Shown here: in pieces, positions 15,707-25,750 of the stretch
Layout of the letters: each line of letters opens with the position of its first letter
Numbering within the stretch: position 1 is the stretch's first letter
From: Gammaproteobacteria bacterium
GTDB taxonomy: Bacteria; Pseudomonadota; Gammaproteobacteria; Burkholderiales; Burkholderiaceae_B
Reading direction: 5' to 3'
NCBI GenBank assembly: GCA_018812945.1
Contig: JAHJCM010000033.1
Coordinates: forward strand, 1-35,595
Length of the DNA: 35,595 nt
The notes under the pieces: generated by a model
What the model was told of the DNA's origin: nothing
Databases searched by the model: none
The model's input: the letters and a program-made list of their open reading frames with translations, nothing else
Translations under genes and position numbers: made by a program

Positions 15707-18700
15707 TTAAACCTGTACAAGCTTGTCGTGGTTGGCTCGCGCCTGCTCCATCAACTTGTCTGCGAGTATGCCCGACATGTCAGTGTCCACGAGGGGCGGC
15801 CGCAAACGCATCAAGTGCTCAAACAATTGCGTATTGAGGTTTTCTTGTGCGGAAAGTTTATGAGGGCTCCAGATATCCCTATTGGATTGTAGCTCCTCAA
15901 CCAAAAGATCCACCAATTCCACCGTTACATCTTTCAGGCGCAGCAATTCTGATTCTGTCGGCTTGTGCCCTGCACACACTACATCTAAAACCGTGCGGAG
16001 AAACGGAGCACAGTGTTCTGGCAAGTCACTTGGAGCATCAGCGCTACCAGCTTTACCAGTGCGCAACTCGTCGATGATCTTCTGCAATTGAGAAATAACT
16101 TCGGTCCATTGTTCACCCAAATTCTTCAGTATGTCGCTCAATCGCTCCGACAGCTTTCTGTACAAAACTGGATCTTCATCAGCATGCTTACGAATATGTG
16201 ACCGAATAGCGTGTTCCATTTCAGATGCCTTGGCACGGTCATTTGCGGCACGGGCAACGTGCATTTCAAAACCTGAATCCGTCAACTGAATTGGCGGAAT
16301 TTTCGGATCAACACCCAAAGAAATCACATGGTCATCAATCAACTTCCGTACTTTGGCGCCAACATCCCTACCTAGTACCGGTGTGTCCTTGTAACGATTT
16401 CGAGCGCGAGCGTAGATGTAAGCCAGATGCTTCGCATCTCGCGAATAAGGTAGCCCCTCAGGACGTGGCAGAACTGTATCGAGTGACGCGAGAAAAGCCT
16501 TCAGCTTGACAGCGAACTCAGCGCGGAGCTTCTCGCTGCCCAACGCCTCAACACAGGCCTCTGTGTCGTACATCGACTCAATGCCCTGCCTGCGAAACAG
16601 ATCCACGACACGTAGATGCCGATCGCGCAACACCGGCACCTCATCTTTTAGGCTTGCAAGTACTCCTTCCACGTCTTCATCGGCGTAAGCGGCAAGCGCC
16701 TCTTTTAAATGTTGCGCGACGCCATAATAGTCCACCACAATGCCACAGCGTTTACCAAAACCGGTGCGGTTTACTCGGGCAATCGCCTGAAGCAGTTCCG
16801 CCTCGCGGATTGGGCGGTCCAGGTACATCACGCCCTCTATCGGTGCATCAAAACCAGTGAGCAACATTGATTTCACGACAAGAAAAGCCAAGGGGTCTGT
16901 CTTTTCTGGCTTTGCGTTAAACAAAGGTTTCTTAAAGCGTTTGATTAACTGCTCGTGCACTGACCCATCGGTCCACTGCTTCCACGCCGAATCGTCGTTA
17001 TTACTGCCTGATATAACGGGAGCAAATTCGATACGAGCCAATGTGTCGCGATAGCGCCAAGCTTGAACAACAGCCTGCTCCTTAGCCGGGCGCTGACACA
17101 GCGCTTCATCATCAAGTGCTTTATCCGCTGCGGAAAGAGCATGTGCATCAGCCAAAAGTTCATCGCGAGCCCGCTTCAGGGCCTCAAAATACCGAATTGC
17201 CGCCAACCGGCTGTAAGCTACAACCTGTGCTTTATAACCGTTGGGCAAAATATTTGTGACGTAATGACGAATGATGTCCTGCGCTTTATCAGCGATTAGA
17301 GCGGGCGCGTCGAATACGGGGCCTTTGGTCGCATACTTTCGTTTAATCGCCTCCAACTCTTCGGAGGTGTGGTGACGGAAAAGATCTTCAAACAACTCAT
17401 CCAGGCTAGCGCCGTCCTTGATCGCTCCGTTGGCTGTGCGTCCTTCATAGAGCACGGGAACAGTAGCACCGTCAGCTTCAGCTTCCTTGATGGTGTACTT
17501 GTCAATAAACTCACCAAAGATTTCATGAGTGCGCTTTTTCTCACCCATGATGATGGGCGTTCCTGTGAAACCGATGCGGGCGCAGTTCGGCAAGCCTGCT
17601 AACAAATTGGCATGCAAGTCGCCCGCCTGAGTACGGTGCGCCTCATCCACCATGACGAGAATACTGTCATCATCATTTAGCACCCCAAATCTGTCGTCTT
17701 CTTTGAAGGCTGCCTTGGACTCTTCCATAATTGGTAGGTCTTCCGCTTTCAGCGGAGGTTCACCAACGCTGTCGGGATCACGGTATTTTTGTATGGTGGC
17801 AAAAATCAATCCCGGGCCCTTGCGCCGAGCCAGTGTTTTTACACCCGCGGTGCTTTCGGCCACATCTACCACTTCGCCAGACAAGGTGGCAGTTAGAGAC
17901 AATTGACTTTGTAAGTCTTTGCGGTCGGTGACAACAATCACCTTGAAACGCCGCAATTGAGCATGCGCACGCATTTTTCGAACAAGAAAAACCATGGTGA
18001 GCGATTTGCCTGAACCCTGCGTGTGCCAAATGATGCCGCCGCGCTGATCATACTCCCCGTGTTGCAAACGAGTTTGCCCTGTCTTTAGACGAACAATGGC
18101 ACGGTTAACAGCCCGATACTGCTGATAGCGACACACCGTTTTAATGGTTTGCCCGCCCACCTGCATGAACAACATAAAGTTCTGAATCACATCCAGCAAA
18201 TGCGCTGGTGCGAGCAGCCCTGCGACCAAACGCTCCTGCTCGGAAAGTGATGTTTTACCAAGCGCCTGCGCCACCTCAATTTCGCTGCCGCTACCATCAG
18301 GGCCGACAACCGTCTTCCATTGCGCATAATGATCAAAAGAAGCGCCTACGCAGCCCACCCGTGCTTCGTCAAAACTGGTCGCCACCAGCAGCTGATTGGT
18401 TGCAAAAAGGTGCTCATTGCCTTCATTGTCATCCACCTCAAAGGCCGCTTTGCGCTGATTGCTGTAACGCCGCAGTTGGTCAACCGCCTCAGCCAGTGGT
18501 TCGGGAATTGATGGACTTTTGCACTCCACAAGGACCAACGGAATGCCGTTCACCAACAACACCAGATCGGGCACAATGAAGGCCTTTCCGCTATTGAAGC
18601 CCGGGGGGCTGTCGACTCGATACTGGTTGATCACAGTGAAGCGGTTGTTGGCTGGAACGTCCCAGTCGATATAGCGGATTGTTTGGCCGCGGCCACCATC

Positions 18701-19024
18701 CCAGCCGAGCAGACCATCTACTGTCAAGCCACGAATCAACAGGCCAGTGGCCTTTTCGTTTGCCTCCATCAACTTGTGCGTGCCGAGCCGGGTAATCGCC
18801 AGCACAGCCTCAGACAACCGCGCATCGTCCAACCAGGGCGCACCATCAGGCCCAAGGTTCAGTGTACGCAATTGGTCGCGTAACAGCCCCTCCTGGATCA
18901 CTTCGGTAAAACTGGTTCGGCCCGTTACTGCGGGGTCATCAATACAGCCAGCGTTATAGGCCCAACCTAGTGCCTGTAGCTGTACTACAAAAGGTTTTTC
19001 AACGTCATCCAGTTCCCATCCCAT
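15707..19024 (-). CDS. hsdR: Type I restriction enzyme, restriction/translocation subunit
   Basis: A 1105-residue HsdR. The N-terminal PD-ExK nuclease shows VPDLVLL (Asp153) and VECKSP (Glu167, Lys169). The SF2 helicase motor follows, with Walker A HTQGSGKS (about 335-343), DEAH (460-463), GFTGTPI and the C-terminal QAIARVNRTGFGKRCG motif. The C-terminal third is helical and probably docks on HsdM. The enzyme translocates DNA with ATP and cuts unmodified DNA far from the target site. The ATG shares its A with the hsdS stop (TGATG); a TTG just before it is less likely. Confidence 0.96.
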   Translation of the reverse strand: MGWELDDVEKPFVVQLQALGWAYNAGCIDDPAVTGRTSFTEVIQEGLLRDQLRTLNLGPDGAPWLDDARLSEAVLAITRLGTHKLMEANEKATGLLIRGLTVDGLLGWDGGRGQTIRYIDWDVPANNRFTVINQYRVDSPPGFNSGKAFIVPDLVLLVNGIPLVLVECKSPSIPEPLAEAVDQLRRYSNQRKAAFEVDDNEGNEHLFATNQLLVATSFDEARVGCVGASFDHYAQWKTVVGPDGSGSEIEVAQALGKTSLSEQERLVAGLLAPAHLLDVIQNFMLFMQVGGQTIKTVCRYQQYRAVNRAIVRLKTGQTRLQHGEYDQRGGIIWHTQGSGKSLTMVFLVRKMRAHAQLRRFKVIVVTDRKDLQSQLSLTATLSGEVVDVAESTAGVKTLARRKGPGLIFATIQKYRDPDSVGEPPLKAEDLPIMEESKAAFKEDDRFGVLNDDDSILVMVDEAHRTQAGDLHANLLAGLPNCARIGFTGTPIIMGEKKRTHEIFGEFIDKYTIKEAEADGATVPVLYEGRTANGAIKDGASLDELFEDLFRHHTSEELEAIKRKYATKGPVFDAPALIADKAQDIIRHYVTNILPNGYKAQVVAYSRLAAIRYFEALKRARDELLADAHALSAADKALDDEALCQRPAKEQAVVQAWRYRDTLARIEFAPVISGSNNDDSAWKQWTDGSVHEQLIKRFKKPLFNAKPEKTDPLAFLVVKSMLLTGFDAPIEGVMYLDRPIREAELLQAIARVNRTGFGKRCGIVVDYYGVAQHLKEALAAYADEDVEGVLASLKDEVPVLRDRHLRVVDLFRRQGIESMYDTEACVEALGSEKLRAEFAVKLKAFLASLDTVLPRPEGLPYSRDAKHLAYIYARARNRYKDTPVLGRDVGAKVRKLIDDHVISLGVDPKIPPIQLTDSGFEMHVARAANDRAKASEMEHAIRSHIRKHADEDPVLYRKLSERLSDILKNLGEQWTEVISQLQKIIDELRTGKAGSADAPSDLPEHCAPFLRTVLDVVCAGHKPTESELLRLKDVTVELVDLLVEELQSNRDIWSPHKLSAQENLNTQLFEHLMRLRPPLVDTDMSGILADKLMEQARANHDKLVQV

Positions 19025-20298
19025 CAAACACTCCCTGATTGTTGTGCGGCTTTAGCTAACAATGGTGTGACACGGACGCGGCCGGTGAGAAGGTCGTCCA
19101 AGAGGCCGGACTTTTCAAATCGGTATTTAGCCAGCGCATCCGTTTCGCTACGCAGCTTGTTCTGCAGGGCTTCGTACCGAATTGCTATCGCATCCTGCTC
19201 AGGCTTCTCTGGCACAGCCAGCAAAAGCGGGCGAAGATCTTGAAGATTGATATTCTTTTGTGCACTTTGCGGTGCCCGTGCTTCGAGAATGCGTTTAGCT
19301 TTCCGAATTGATAGCTCAATAAACCTGACGTTGTATATCTTGTTCACTATTGCACCAACAACGCTATCGGGGAAGTACATGGGAATTCCGAGGATTGCCG
19401 TATCAGCAATGTTTGCAGCTATGGTGATTGCAATCGTTCCGACCGGAAACTCCTGGCTGACTAATATGCCTCGATCGCTCAATGTCTGAGAATAAGTCGA
19501 GACAAACTCACCTTCGGCTGCCGCTACTTCGCCAGTTTGAATGAAGGGGTATTTCCCACCATAAAAACGTGGATCGTTTCTTGGTCTGTGCGTAAATTTT
19601 CCTCGGTTTACTTTGGCTATTTCACCAAGTGGCTGCAGATCCCACTCCTTCGGAATCCATCCCAGCGGCGACTCCTTATAGATATTCGGTGCATCGGTCG
19701 GCGGCGGGCGTAGTTCGCCGTTGGCGTTGATGCCGCGCGTTAGCAGATCGCTTAGTAAACCCTGCTTAACAGCCTTGAGCTTGGCGATGATCGCCTCGGT
19801 TTCGTGAATAGCGGTATCGAGGGTGTCGAGGATTTCGGCAAGCTGAGACCACTGCGTTTTGGGCGGCAAAAGTAGCTTCAGCGTCTGAAGATCTTTTTTA
19901 TTAACTGCTTCGAAAGTGGTTCCTTGTGCAACTCGCCGTAGCGCAATTGACTGTCGTGCGACGACCTCACCGAGAAGAGACGGCGTTATTCCTTGACCTC
20001 GAATGGCAGCGAGGCCTCGACCTATGCAGTAGTCGCGGTCTGCAACGTTGATTGCGCCCACGGGAGCGCGAACTGAGATCAGAATGTCATTGACCTTGCA
20101 CCTCTTCGCAGGCCGCAAACACCCAAATTTAGGTTCCGGATAAACCGCCCCAAACTCCGCGTTCCCCTGCAAAAACGCGAGACCCTGAAAGGGGTCTTCA
20201 ACGACGTATCGCGAGTCCGGTGACTGACCCATTTCGACGTGGGCAATATCTGACAGGGTGAAAGAATGGAGCCCAGCGGCGAGTATCTTCTCAGACAT
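19024..20298 (-). CDS. hsdS: Type I restriction enzyme, specificity subunit
   Basis: A 424-residue HsdS with two target recognition domains, about 10-165 and 215-370. Each is followed by a conserved helical spacer; the first is [18 protein letters not shown] then [19 protein letters not shown], the second ends [16 protein letters not shown]. HsdS fixes the two half-sites of the DNA sequence and bridges two HsdM subunits. The recognition sequence cannot be read from the protein. The ATG overlaps the hsdM end by 8 bases. Both TRDs are present and no frameshift is visible, so the system looks functional. Confidence 0.95.
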   Translation of the reverse strand: MSEKILAAGLHSFTLSDIAHVEMGQSPDSRYVVEDPFQGLAFLQGNAEFGAVYPEPKFGCLRPAKRCKVNDILISVRAPVGAINVADRDYCIGRGLAAIRGQGITPSLLGEVVARQSIALRRVAQGTTFEAVNKKDLQTLKLLLPPKTQWSQLAEILDTLDTAIHETEAIIAKLKAVKQGLLSDLLTRGINANGELRPPPTDAPNIYKESPLGWIPKEWDLQPLGEIAKVNRGKFTHRPRNDPRFYGGKYPFIQTGEVAAAEGEFVSTYSQTLSDRGILVSQEFPVGTIAITIAANIADTAILGIPMYFPDSVVGAIVNKIYNVRFIELSIRKAKRILEARAPQSAQKNINLQDLRPLLLAVPEKPEQDAIAIRYEALQNKLRSETDALAKYRFEKSGLLDDLLTGRVRVTPLLAKAAQQSGSV

Positions 20299-22795
20299 AT
20301 CGCAACCCCTTCAAAAACACATGCAAAGCTTTGGCCGCGTCATCCCGCTTGCTCTCAATCTCAGTCAGCGTCACGCGGTACTTGTCCCACCAGTTCTCGA
20401 AAGTAGTCACGATTTGCTTACGCTGCGCAGCGATGTAGCGCTCGACGATCGCGCTCATGTCGTTGTGCAGGATGGTCAGCAGCAATTCGGCCGCAGCTTC
20501 GGGTGTCAGGCCATCCACTGCAGCATCAATGTGCTGCTTAAAGCTATCGCTTTTGGCCGTGAGCTGCTTCTTGACGGCGGCGAGTTCCTTTTTCCAGGCC
20601 GTGAGCTGGGCTACATCCACTGCGCTATCTTCGTCAGCTACGTTCTCTGCAGCCTCTGCGGCCTCACCGTCTTCGCCTTCGGCATCCTTCGGGCTAGCCG
20701 CCTTGATCTGGCTGTCCAGCTCTGCCTTCTTGGTCTCCAATTCGGTAATGGCCTCGACGAAATCACTCATTAAGAACTTGACCAGTTTGTGCTCCAGTGG
20801 GCTTTCTTTGCTGGCTTTGTCTTCCAGCGCAGTGACAATGCTGGTACGCCAAGCATCGGCCACACCTTTTGCGCCACGAGCCTGCAGGGTGAGAAATTCG
20901 TACTTGGTTTGGTACCAGAAGCCAGCTACGATGCCGCGTACCTGAAAGGGGTCAAGCAGACCAATGGCTTCCAGGCTCTGGCTGAAACTGGCAAGCAAAT
21001 CGTTTCGCAGGGCCACCAAACTGGCAGCGCTGTCAGTCTGCCCCGACAAGGCTGTAATGCGGGCGCTGTGGGTTTTCCACCATTGCTCGAACACATTACG
21101 AATAGCCGCTTCCTTAGCCAACAATTTGGGATTGCCTTCGATTGAAGGTTTAAGATCTTGTCGCTTAGTTAGCTCGGGTTTGAAGTCGAAATACTTTTCA
21201 TCGCGCTCAACAAAAAGATCGAGTGGATTAAGGCCGTGTGCGCTGAAAAGCTTGGCTTTGTCAGCGACTTCAGCCTTAGGAATTCCACCTACCAAGTGAG
21301 CTCGCACATCATGCGGCTCAGGTGGTGGTGAATTGTCAGCATAACGGCGAATATTGAGGTTGTAATCGTTCGCTTTCAACGTGGCGATATCGACAACTGC
21401 GGAGAAACCATCAATAGCCCGGAATTCGTCAAAAGTAGTCACAATTTTTTCAATATGCTCAGGCATCAAGAAACTCTGCGCACGGCCATCGAAACATTCA
21501 CGGTCGGCATTGATGAACAGCACCTTGCCCAGGCGTTCAGCACGTTTGCCGCTAACACGATTGGCACCATGTTGCACACGCTGGCGTAGCACCAAAATGC
21601 ATGCTGGGATGCCTGTACCATAAAACAGGTTTGGAGCAACACCGATGACCGCCTCAAGCAGATCGTCTTCAATAATGCCCGCGCGAATGGTTTTTTCCTC
21701 TCCACCCCTGAAAAGTACGCCATGGGGCATAACTGTGGCCACCATGCCACCATCGCGAGTCACTGCCAGCATATGCTGCAAAAACATTAAATCGGCTTTT
21801 TTTGCACCCAGTGGCACCTGGCCATAAGGGAATCGCTCTGCTTCAAACTTAGGGCGCCAGGCAGGTTTACCATCGGCATCTTTCTCGGTATTACCCCAGT
21901 TGATAGAGAATGGTGGATTGGTGATTACTCGGTCGAAGTGCATCAACTCACCACCCTCAACATGCTGAGGCTCGACTAGTGTGTCTTCGTTTTGTAGGTT
22001 TGCGTTGCTAATACCGTGTAGCAGCATGTTCATTTTGGCGATGGACCAAACCGTGCCATTGAATTCTTGGCCAAACAAGTTGGCCTTGCGCCCGTCCTCG
22101 CCATGCTCGTCGATGTATTCCTTGGCGGCAATCAACATACCACCTGAGCCACAACATGGGTCGTAAATATCATGGTGAAGCTCAGGCTTAAGGAGCCTTA
22201 CCATCATTCGCACAACCGAACGGGGTGTGTAAAACTCGCCACCTTTTTTCCCTGCGGAATCCGCGAATTCGCCAATCAGGTATTCATAAGCAGCCCCCAA
22301 GAGATCGGGAAACTCGAAATCCTCGTTCCGCAAACGGTGCAAACTGAAATGGGTAATCAACTGCTGCAATTTGATGTCGGGGATTTTGCTTTGCCCGATT
22401 TTTTTCGTGAAATCAATGTGCTCCAGAACGTCGTAAAGACTGACGTTCTCACCTTCAATTCCAGCCAATGCTTTGCTCAACAAACTGCCCACATTGGCCT
22501 GACGGGAGTTGTCTACAAGGTAGCTGTATCGCGACTCGTTCGGTACCCAGAAGTAGCCATCCTTCTTGTACCAGCGTTTGTTCTCGGCAGACACTTCCGC
22601 CTCAGCCAGTGTTTTACCCGCGCCAATTTCAAGTTGAATTACTTCAGCACGTCGTTGCTCGAACACGTCGGAGCAACGTTTGAGGAACAACATTCCGAAT
22701 ATGTATTCCTTGAACTCGGAGGCATCCATTTTTCCGCGCAAGATATCAGCTGCTTTGAATAGGTGGCGCTCTAATTGACTTAATGTGAGTGGCAT
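20291..22795 (-). CDS. hsdM: Type I restriction enzyme, N6-adenine methyltransferase subunit
   Basis: An 834-residue HsdM, well above the ~530 residues of EcoKI HsdM. Residues 1-150 form the HsdM N-terminal helical domain. The methyltransferase holds motif [10 protein letters not shown] (212-220) and motif IV NPPF (293-296), which mark an N6-adenine enzyme. An extra C-terminal region from about residue 530 is mostly helical. It includes a coiled coil interrupted by an acidic Ala/Glu/Asp-rich linker (about 710-740). Large HsdM proteins of this kind occur in several type I families. It is the first gene of the hsdMSR-ygjP-mcrBC set, 164 bases after the AlbA-type gene. Confidence 0.95.
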   Translation of the reverse strand: MPLTLSQLERHLFKAADILRGKMDASEFKEYIFGMLFLKRCSDVFEQRRAEVIQLEIGAGKTLAEAEVSAENKRWYKKDGYFWVPNESRYSYLVDNSRQANVGSLLSKALAGIEGENVSLYDVLEHIDFTKKIGQSKIPDIKLQQLITHFSLHRLRNEDFEFPDLLGAAYEYLIGEFADSAGKKGGEFYTPRSVVRMMVRLLKPELHHDIYDPCCGSGGMLIAAKEYIDEHGEDGRKANLFGQEFNGTVWSIAKMNMLLHGISNANLQNEDTLVEPQHVEGGELMHFDRVITNPPFSINWGNTEKDADGKPAWRPKFEAERFPYGQVPLGAKKADLMFLQHMLAVTRDGGMVATVMPHGVLFRGGEEKTIRAGIIEDDLLEAVIGVAPNLFYGTGIPACILVLRQRVQHGANRVSGKRAERLGKVLFINADRECFDGRAQSFLMPEHIEKIVTTFDEFRAIDGFSAVVDIATLKANDYNLNIRRYADNSPPPEPHDVRAHLVGGIPKAEVADKAKLFSAHGLNPLDLFVERDEKYFDFKPELTKRQDLKPSIEGNPKLLAKEAAIRNVFEQWWKTHSARITALSGQTDSAASLVALRNDLLASFSQSLEAIGLLDPFQVRGIVAGFWYQTKYEFLTLQARGAKGVADAWRTSIVTALEDKASKESPLEHKLVKFLMSDFVEAITELETKKAELDSQIKAASPKDAEGEDGEAAEAAENVADEDSAVDVAQLTAWKKELAAVKKQLTAKSDSFKQHIDAAVDGLTPEAAAELLLTILHNDMSAIVERYIAAQRKQIVTTFENWWDKYRVTLTEIESKRDDAAKALHVFLKGLRYV

Positions 22796-22874
22796 TGAAT
22801 GAGTACTTGAAAAATAATGGATAAAAACTTAAGTAACGGCGCTAATGAATCAAGCAAAGAGGAGATACAACACC

Positions 22875-22937
22875 TTGATTTATCGAAGATATCACCATAT
22901 CGCCCGCAGCCTATCTCCGATCTATCAGCGATAAATC
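22875..22937. repeat. Inverted repeat upstream of hsdM
   Basis: TGATTTATCG (22875-22884) and its exact complement CGATAAATCA (22928-22937) are 43 bases apart, in the 164-base gap between the AlbA-type gene and hsdM. The pair could be two operator halves, or a long hairpin in the RNA. The only ORF running through this gap is not credible. Confidence 0.45.
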
Positions 22938-22959
22938 AGCTTTTGTCCGATAGAACTAC

Positions 22960-24597
22960 TTATTCTTTCGCCCAATATCTGCGCCAGCGATTAATACCTT
23001 CAGCATGGACTTTACCCTGCTCCGTCAACTGCTCCAATGCTCGTTTTACCTGCTTTTGATTAAGCTCGACACCTATCCGTTTGTGGATATCGCTGATGGC
23101 TGAACCTGGGTAGCGTTGCAAATCCTCAAAAACCAATGCTGCCAAGCGATGCGGCTCGATCAGCTTAAGGGTGGTTTTCCCGGAGAAGTCCATGGAACGA
23201 AGTAAATTGGGGGCGATGAAATAACGGGTAGCCTGGGTTCGGCCGGTATGGTGAACCAAACCTAAATCGAGTAAACGGCGAACCCAAGGCTGAAGCTCAT
23301 CCACCGTGGACAGCTCTAACCTGTCGGCCAACTCTCGCGCGGTAAGCGCATCATGCTGAGCAAGCAAACCAAGTGAAATTCTCTCCCTCTGTGAGAGCTG
23401 ATAGGTTTGGTCTGCCTTGGCAATGAAATCAATTACCTCGGGTTTCAGGATTCGCCTTCGAATGGTTACCTGAACCCGATCATGTGCCTCTAAAAGCTCC
23501 GGTTCTGGGCGCCCTTGAGAAAGAAGTACCTCAAAAATTTTATCGTAACCGCTACCCTCTTTTTCCATCAACTTGAGGTCATGAAACAAACGTGCGAAAT
23601 GTTCATTTCGGCGAACAGATGTGTGCAGAATATTTTGCGGTGTAACACCTAAGGGCAGCGAACCGGGGTTAACCACTTCCAAACGATCTGGAAACAGATT
23701 TAAGAAAATATCGCCACGCTGCGTGTAGGGCCGATGAACAAGTGCATTGACCAACAATTCTCGAATAACAACCTCGTCAAACGCGGGTACGTTTTGGCGA
23801 TATAAACCGTCTGGTAATTCATACCTCTCCTTGAAGTCGGGCACCTCGGCCCATACCGCTTCAATCAATTCAATTGGGCTAAGGGTATGATCGTCCCAGA
23901 GCAACTTATTCACTTTGTCGCCACGATCATCAAACTTGATTACCTGAACTGCTGGTGCGGTACCCACAAGGGCCCGTTGATGTTGTTGGCCTACGAATAA
24001 AATTCCTAAGTTGGTCAAAAACGGCCCAATGGCGAGTTGGTAGTGCGCTAACAACTCATCATCTGTTTTTTCTTTGACTGAGGGCTTTACCCTATCTGAG
24101 GCACGCAAGGCATTCAACAAACCAGAACACCGGCGCTGATCCAAGTCAGCTTTGGATACATGCAGACTTGTTTGCGTTTCCCAGGGTAGTGTTGAGCGCT
24201 CGTTGATCAGCCTAATAACATCGTCGCCAGTGATTGGCTTGCTTTGATCAGCTACGCGCAGAAAATATTGACCACCTGTGGTGGATGCAACAGAGATAGA
24301 GCGCGCGATGCGAAGCTCAATATACTGGGCACCATTTTGAGCTGTGCTGACAGCAGGGCTTAGATGCAAATTAACAGTTCGTTCATTGAGCTTACGCCGC
24401 AATAAGTCAGGCAGGTGATCAGGTATGGTTTGACGGTTGGGAGGAAGCTCCTGCCCGTCTTCAATACCGATCAATAAGCGACCACCAGAGGCATTGGCAA
24501 AAGCGATGCAGTCTTTTGCAATTTCATCCCAATCGGCGCTGTTACCTAGGATGGCTTTCAGTGATTTGTGGTCAAGTAACTGGCCTTCGGTACCCAA
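22960..24597 (-). CDS. AlbA/Schlafen-type DNA- or RNA-binding protein with HATPase domain (putative regulator)
   Basis: A 545-residue protein with the AlbA_2 (Schlafen-like) domain at about 1-115: WDEIAKDCIAFANASGGRLLIGIEDG. A Gly/His-kinase type ATPase domain lies at about 280-380, with its N-box VIRELLVNALVHR and the segment EGSGYDKIFE. C-terminal winged helices follow from about 420. Such proteins are annotated as putative DNA-binding or ATP-dependent regulators and are common beside type I restriction genes. The start is decided by GAAGGAG 8 bases before a TTG at 24597, giving GTEGQLLDHKSL after the initiator. It may control hsdM expression (inference from position). Confidence 0.88.
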   Translation of the reverse strand: MGTEGQLLDHKSLKAILGNSADWDEIAKDCIAFANASGGRLLIGIEDGQELPPNRQTIPDHLPDLLRRKLNERTVNLHLSPAVSTAQNGAQYIELRIARSISVASTTGGQYFLRVADQSKPITGDDVIRLINERSTLPWETQTSLHVSKADLDQRRCSGLLNALRASDRVKPSVKEKTDDELLAHYQLAIGPFLTNLGILFVGQQHQRALVGTAPAVQVIKFDDRGDKVNKLLWDDHTLSPIELIEAVWAEVPDFKERYELPDGLYRQNVPAFDEVVIRELLVNALVHRPYTQRGDIFLNLFPDRLEVVNPGSLPLGVTPQNILHTSVRRNEHFARLFHDLKLMEKEGSGYDKIFEVLLSQGRPEPELLEAHDRVQVTIRRRILKPEVIDFIAKADQTYQLSQRERISLGLLAQHDALTARELADRLELSTVDELQPWVRRLLDLGLVHHTGRTQATRYFIAPNLLRSMDFSGKTTLKLIEPHRLAALVFEDLQRYPGSAISDIHKRIGVELNQKQVKRALEQLTEQGKVHAEGINRWRRYWAKE

Positions 24598-24795
24598 TTA
24601 GACAACTCCTTCGAGCATAGCCATTTTTCGGCCATTTGCAGGAAATCTGATATTCATTTTTAACGCCATAGGTGGAAATATTCAGTCCTTTCAGTTTATC
24701 AGGAACAGTTTCCCCGAATACCCTCACAAGGAGATGATGTGGGCTTCAAACCTGGATCAATCACTCCCAAACCCTTGAGGTAACCTTGCGGTCCT

Positions 24796-25422
24796 TCAAT
24801 GCATTTTTTCGACGTTCGGCACACCTTTCCTGCTTTTCCCTACAATTCTTAAAGGCTTTTTAAGCCCTGGGAACTGGCAACATTCATTGTTTCCGCCATG
24901 CGGAGTGGCCGATTGATTCAAAACCCCCTTCAGCGATCCGGCAGGCGGAACACTGGGCAACAAATCCATTCCTTCCTGCGGAATAGTATTGTTCCGTATC
25001 GCGGAATGGGGCACACGTTTTGGTGGGGGTAACTTGTCCATAAGTTGCCACCCACCCCGATGGTATTCCTTGGGCCGGATATCAAGGCCAATGAAATCGG
25101 TAATATCGAGCCAAGTTAATGCATACCAATCGGGGCCGATTGAGAGCCCGCCAAGTTTCGTTTTTATTATCAAACCGCGGTTGATCAATTCAGTTTTTGC
25201 TTTCTGGATTTGATCAGCACTTTTCCAACCGCGTTTTTTTAGGTATTTCAAGGAAAGCTGAAGATGACCATTGTTACGGCCGGTGTGCTGACGGAGCAAC
25301 TCAAAGATGATTGACTTAGCTCGCACCGAGCACCCGAGGAAAGCGATGCTATCTAAGACGTCGTGCGGCATGGGTGTATAACGACCGTATACCGGCTCAA
25401 AGGGAGCTTTTCGTTTTGCCAT
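24796..25422 (-). CDS. Unrecognised island protein with winged-helix-like N-terminal half
   Basis: A 208-residue protein that I do not recognise by name. The first ~110 residues look like a winged helix of a replication or regulatory protein: GCSVRAKSIIFELLRQHTG, then a basic LSLKYLKKRGWKSADQIQKA segment, and TELINRGLIIKTKLGGLSIG as the wing. The rest is proline and glycine rich and probably disordered. The ATG at 25422 with a G-rich stretch (GGGGG) before it is preferred; a GTG at 25437 overlaps the alpA stop. It sits directly after alpA, so the two are probably co-expressed and linked to island maintenance. Confidence 0.65.
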   Translation of the reverse strand: MAKRKAPFEPVYGRYTPMPHDVLDSIAFLGCSVRAKSIIFELLRQHTGRNNGHLQLSLKYLKKRGWKSADQIQKAKTELINRGLIIKTKLGGLSIGPDWYALTWLDITDFIGLDIRPKEYHRGGWQLMDKLPPPKRVPHSAIRNNTIPQEGMDLLPSVPPAGSLKGVLNQSATPHGGNNECCQFPGLKKPLRIVGKSRKGVPNVEKMH

Positions 25423-25433
25423 GACAACCCCCG

Positions 25434-25649
25434 TCACTTCAAGCTTTCAATCAAATTGCGAATATCCTCTACCCGCCACGCAGTAACCCGGGGACCGAGC
25501 TTTACCGGTTTGGGGAAACGCCCGGTTTTTACACCTACCCACCAGCAGGTTTTTTTAACAGGAATAATGGGTGGCAAAGGGGGTTGTGACTTTGAATTGC
25601 CGATGATTTGAGACAAACGAAGAAAACCGGTTTCAGGGAGTTGGTGCAT
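25434..25649 (-). CDS. AlpA-family transcriptional regulator (excisionase-like)
   Basis: A 71-residue MerR-like winged-helix protein of the AlpA group (P4/CP4-57 type). The pattern FLRLSQIIG, PPIIPVKKTCWWVGVKTGRFPKPVKLGPRVTAWR and a C-terminal helix are typical. AlpA proteins activate integrase expression or act in excision. AAGGA stands 9 bases before the ATG. The following gene overlaps its stop. A pair of palindromic sites upstream (25711-25745) is a likely operator, possibly for AlpA itself. Confidence 0.9.
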   Translation of the reverse strand: MHQLPETGFLRLSQIIGNSKSQPPLPPIIPVKKTCWWVGVKTGRFPKPVKLGPRVTAWRVEDIRNLIESLK

Positions 25650-25710
25650 TACAGTGCGTCCTTATTCAAGTTGGTACGCACTCATCCTCTATTTTCCGAA
25701 AATACAAATC

Positions 25711-25745
25711 ACTGCAATTGCAGTTTTGCCGACTGCTATTGCAGT
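25711..25745. promoter_or_regulatory. Paired palindromic operators upstream of alpA
   Basis: ACTGCAATTGCAGT (25711-25724) is a perfect 14-base palindrome. ACTGCTATTGCAGT (25732-25745) differs by one base. The centres are 21 bases apart, two helical turns, so bound dimers would lie on the same side. They lie between the unknown gene at 25751 and alpA. Confidence 0.75.
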
Positions 25746-25750
25746 AAATC

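Noticed and set aside
22172-22762. 196-codon plus-strand ORF
   Set aside because: It lies antisense within hsdM and has no recognisable motif.
22817-23059. 80-codon plus-strand ORF upstream of hsdM
   Set aside because: It runs into the end of the AlbA-type gene in antisense and has no good ribosome site; the region is better explained as regulatory.
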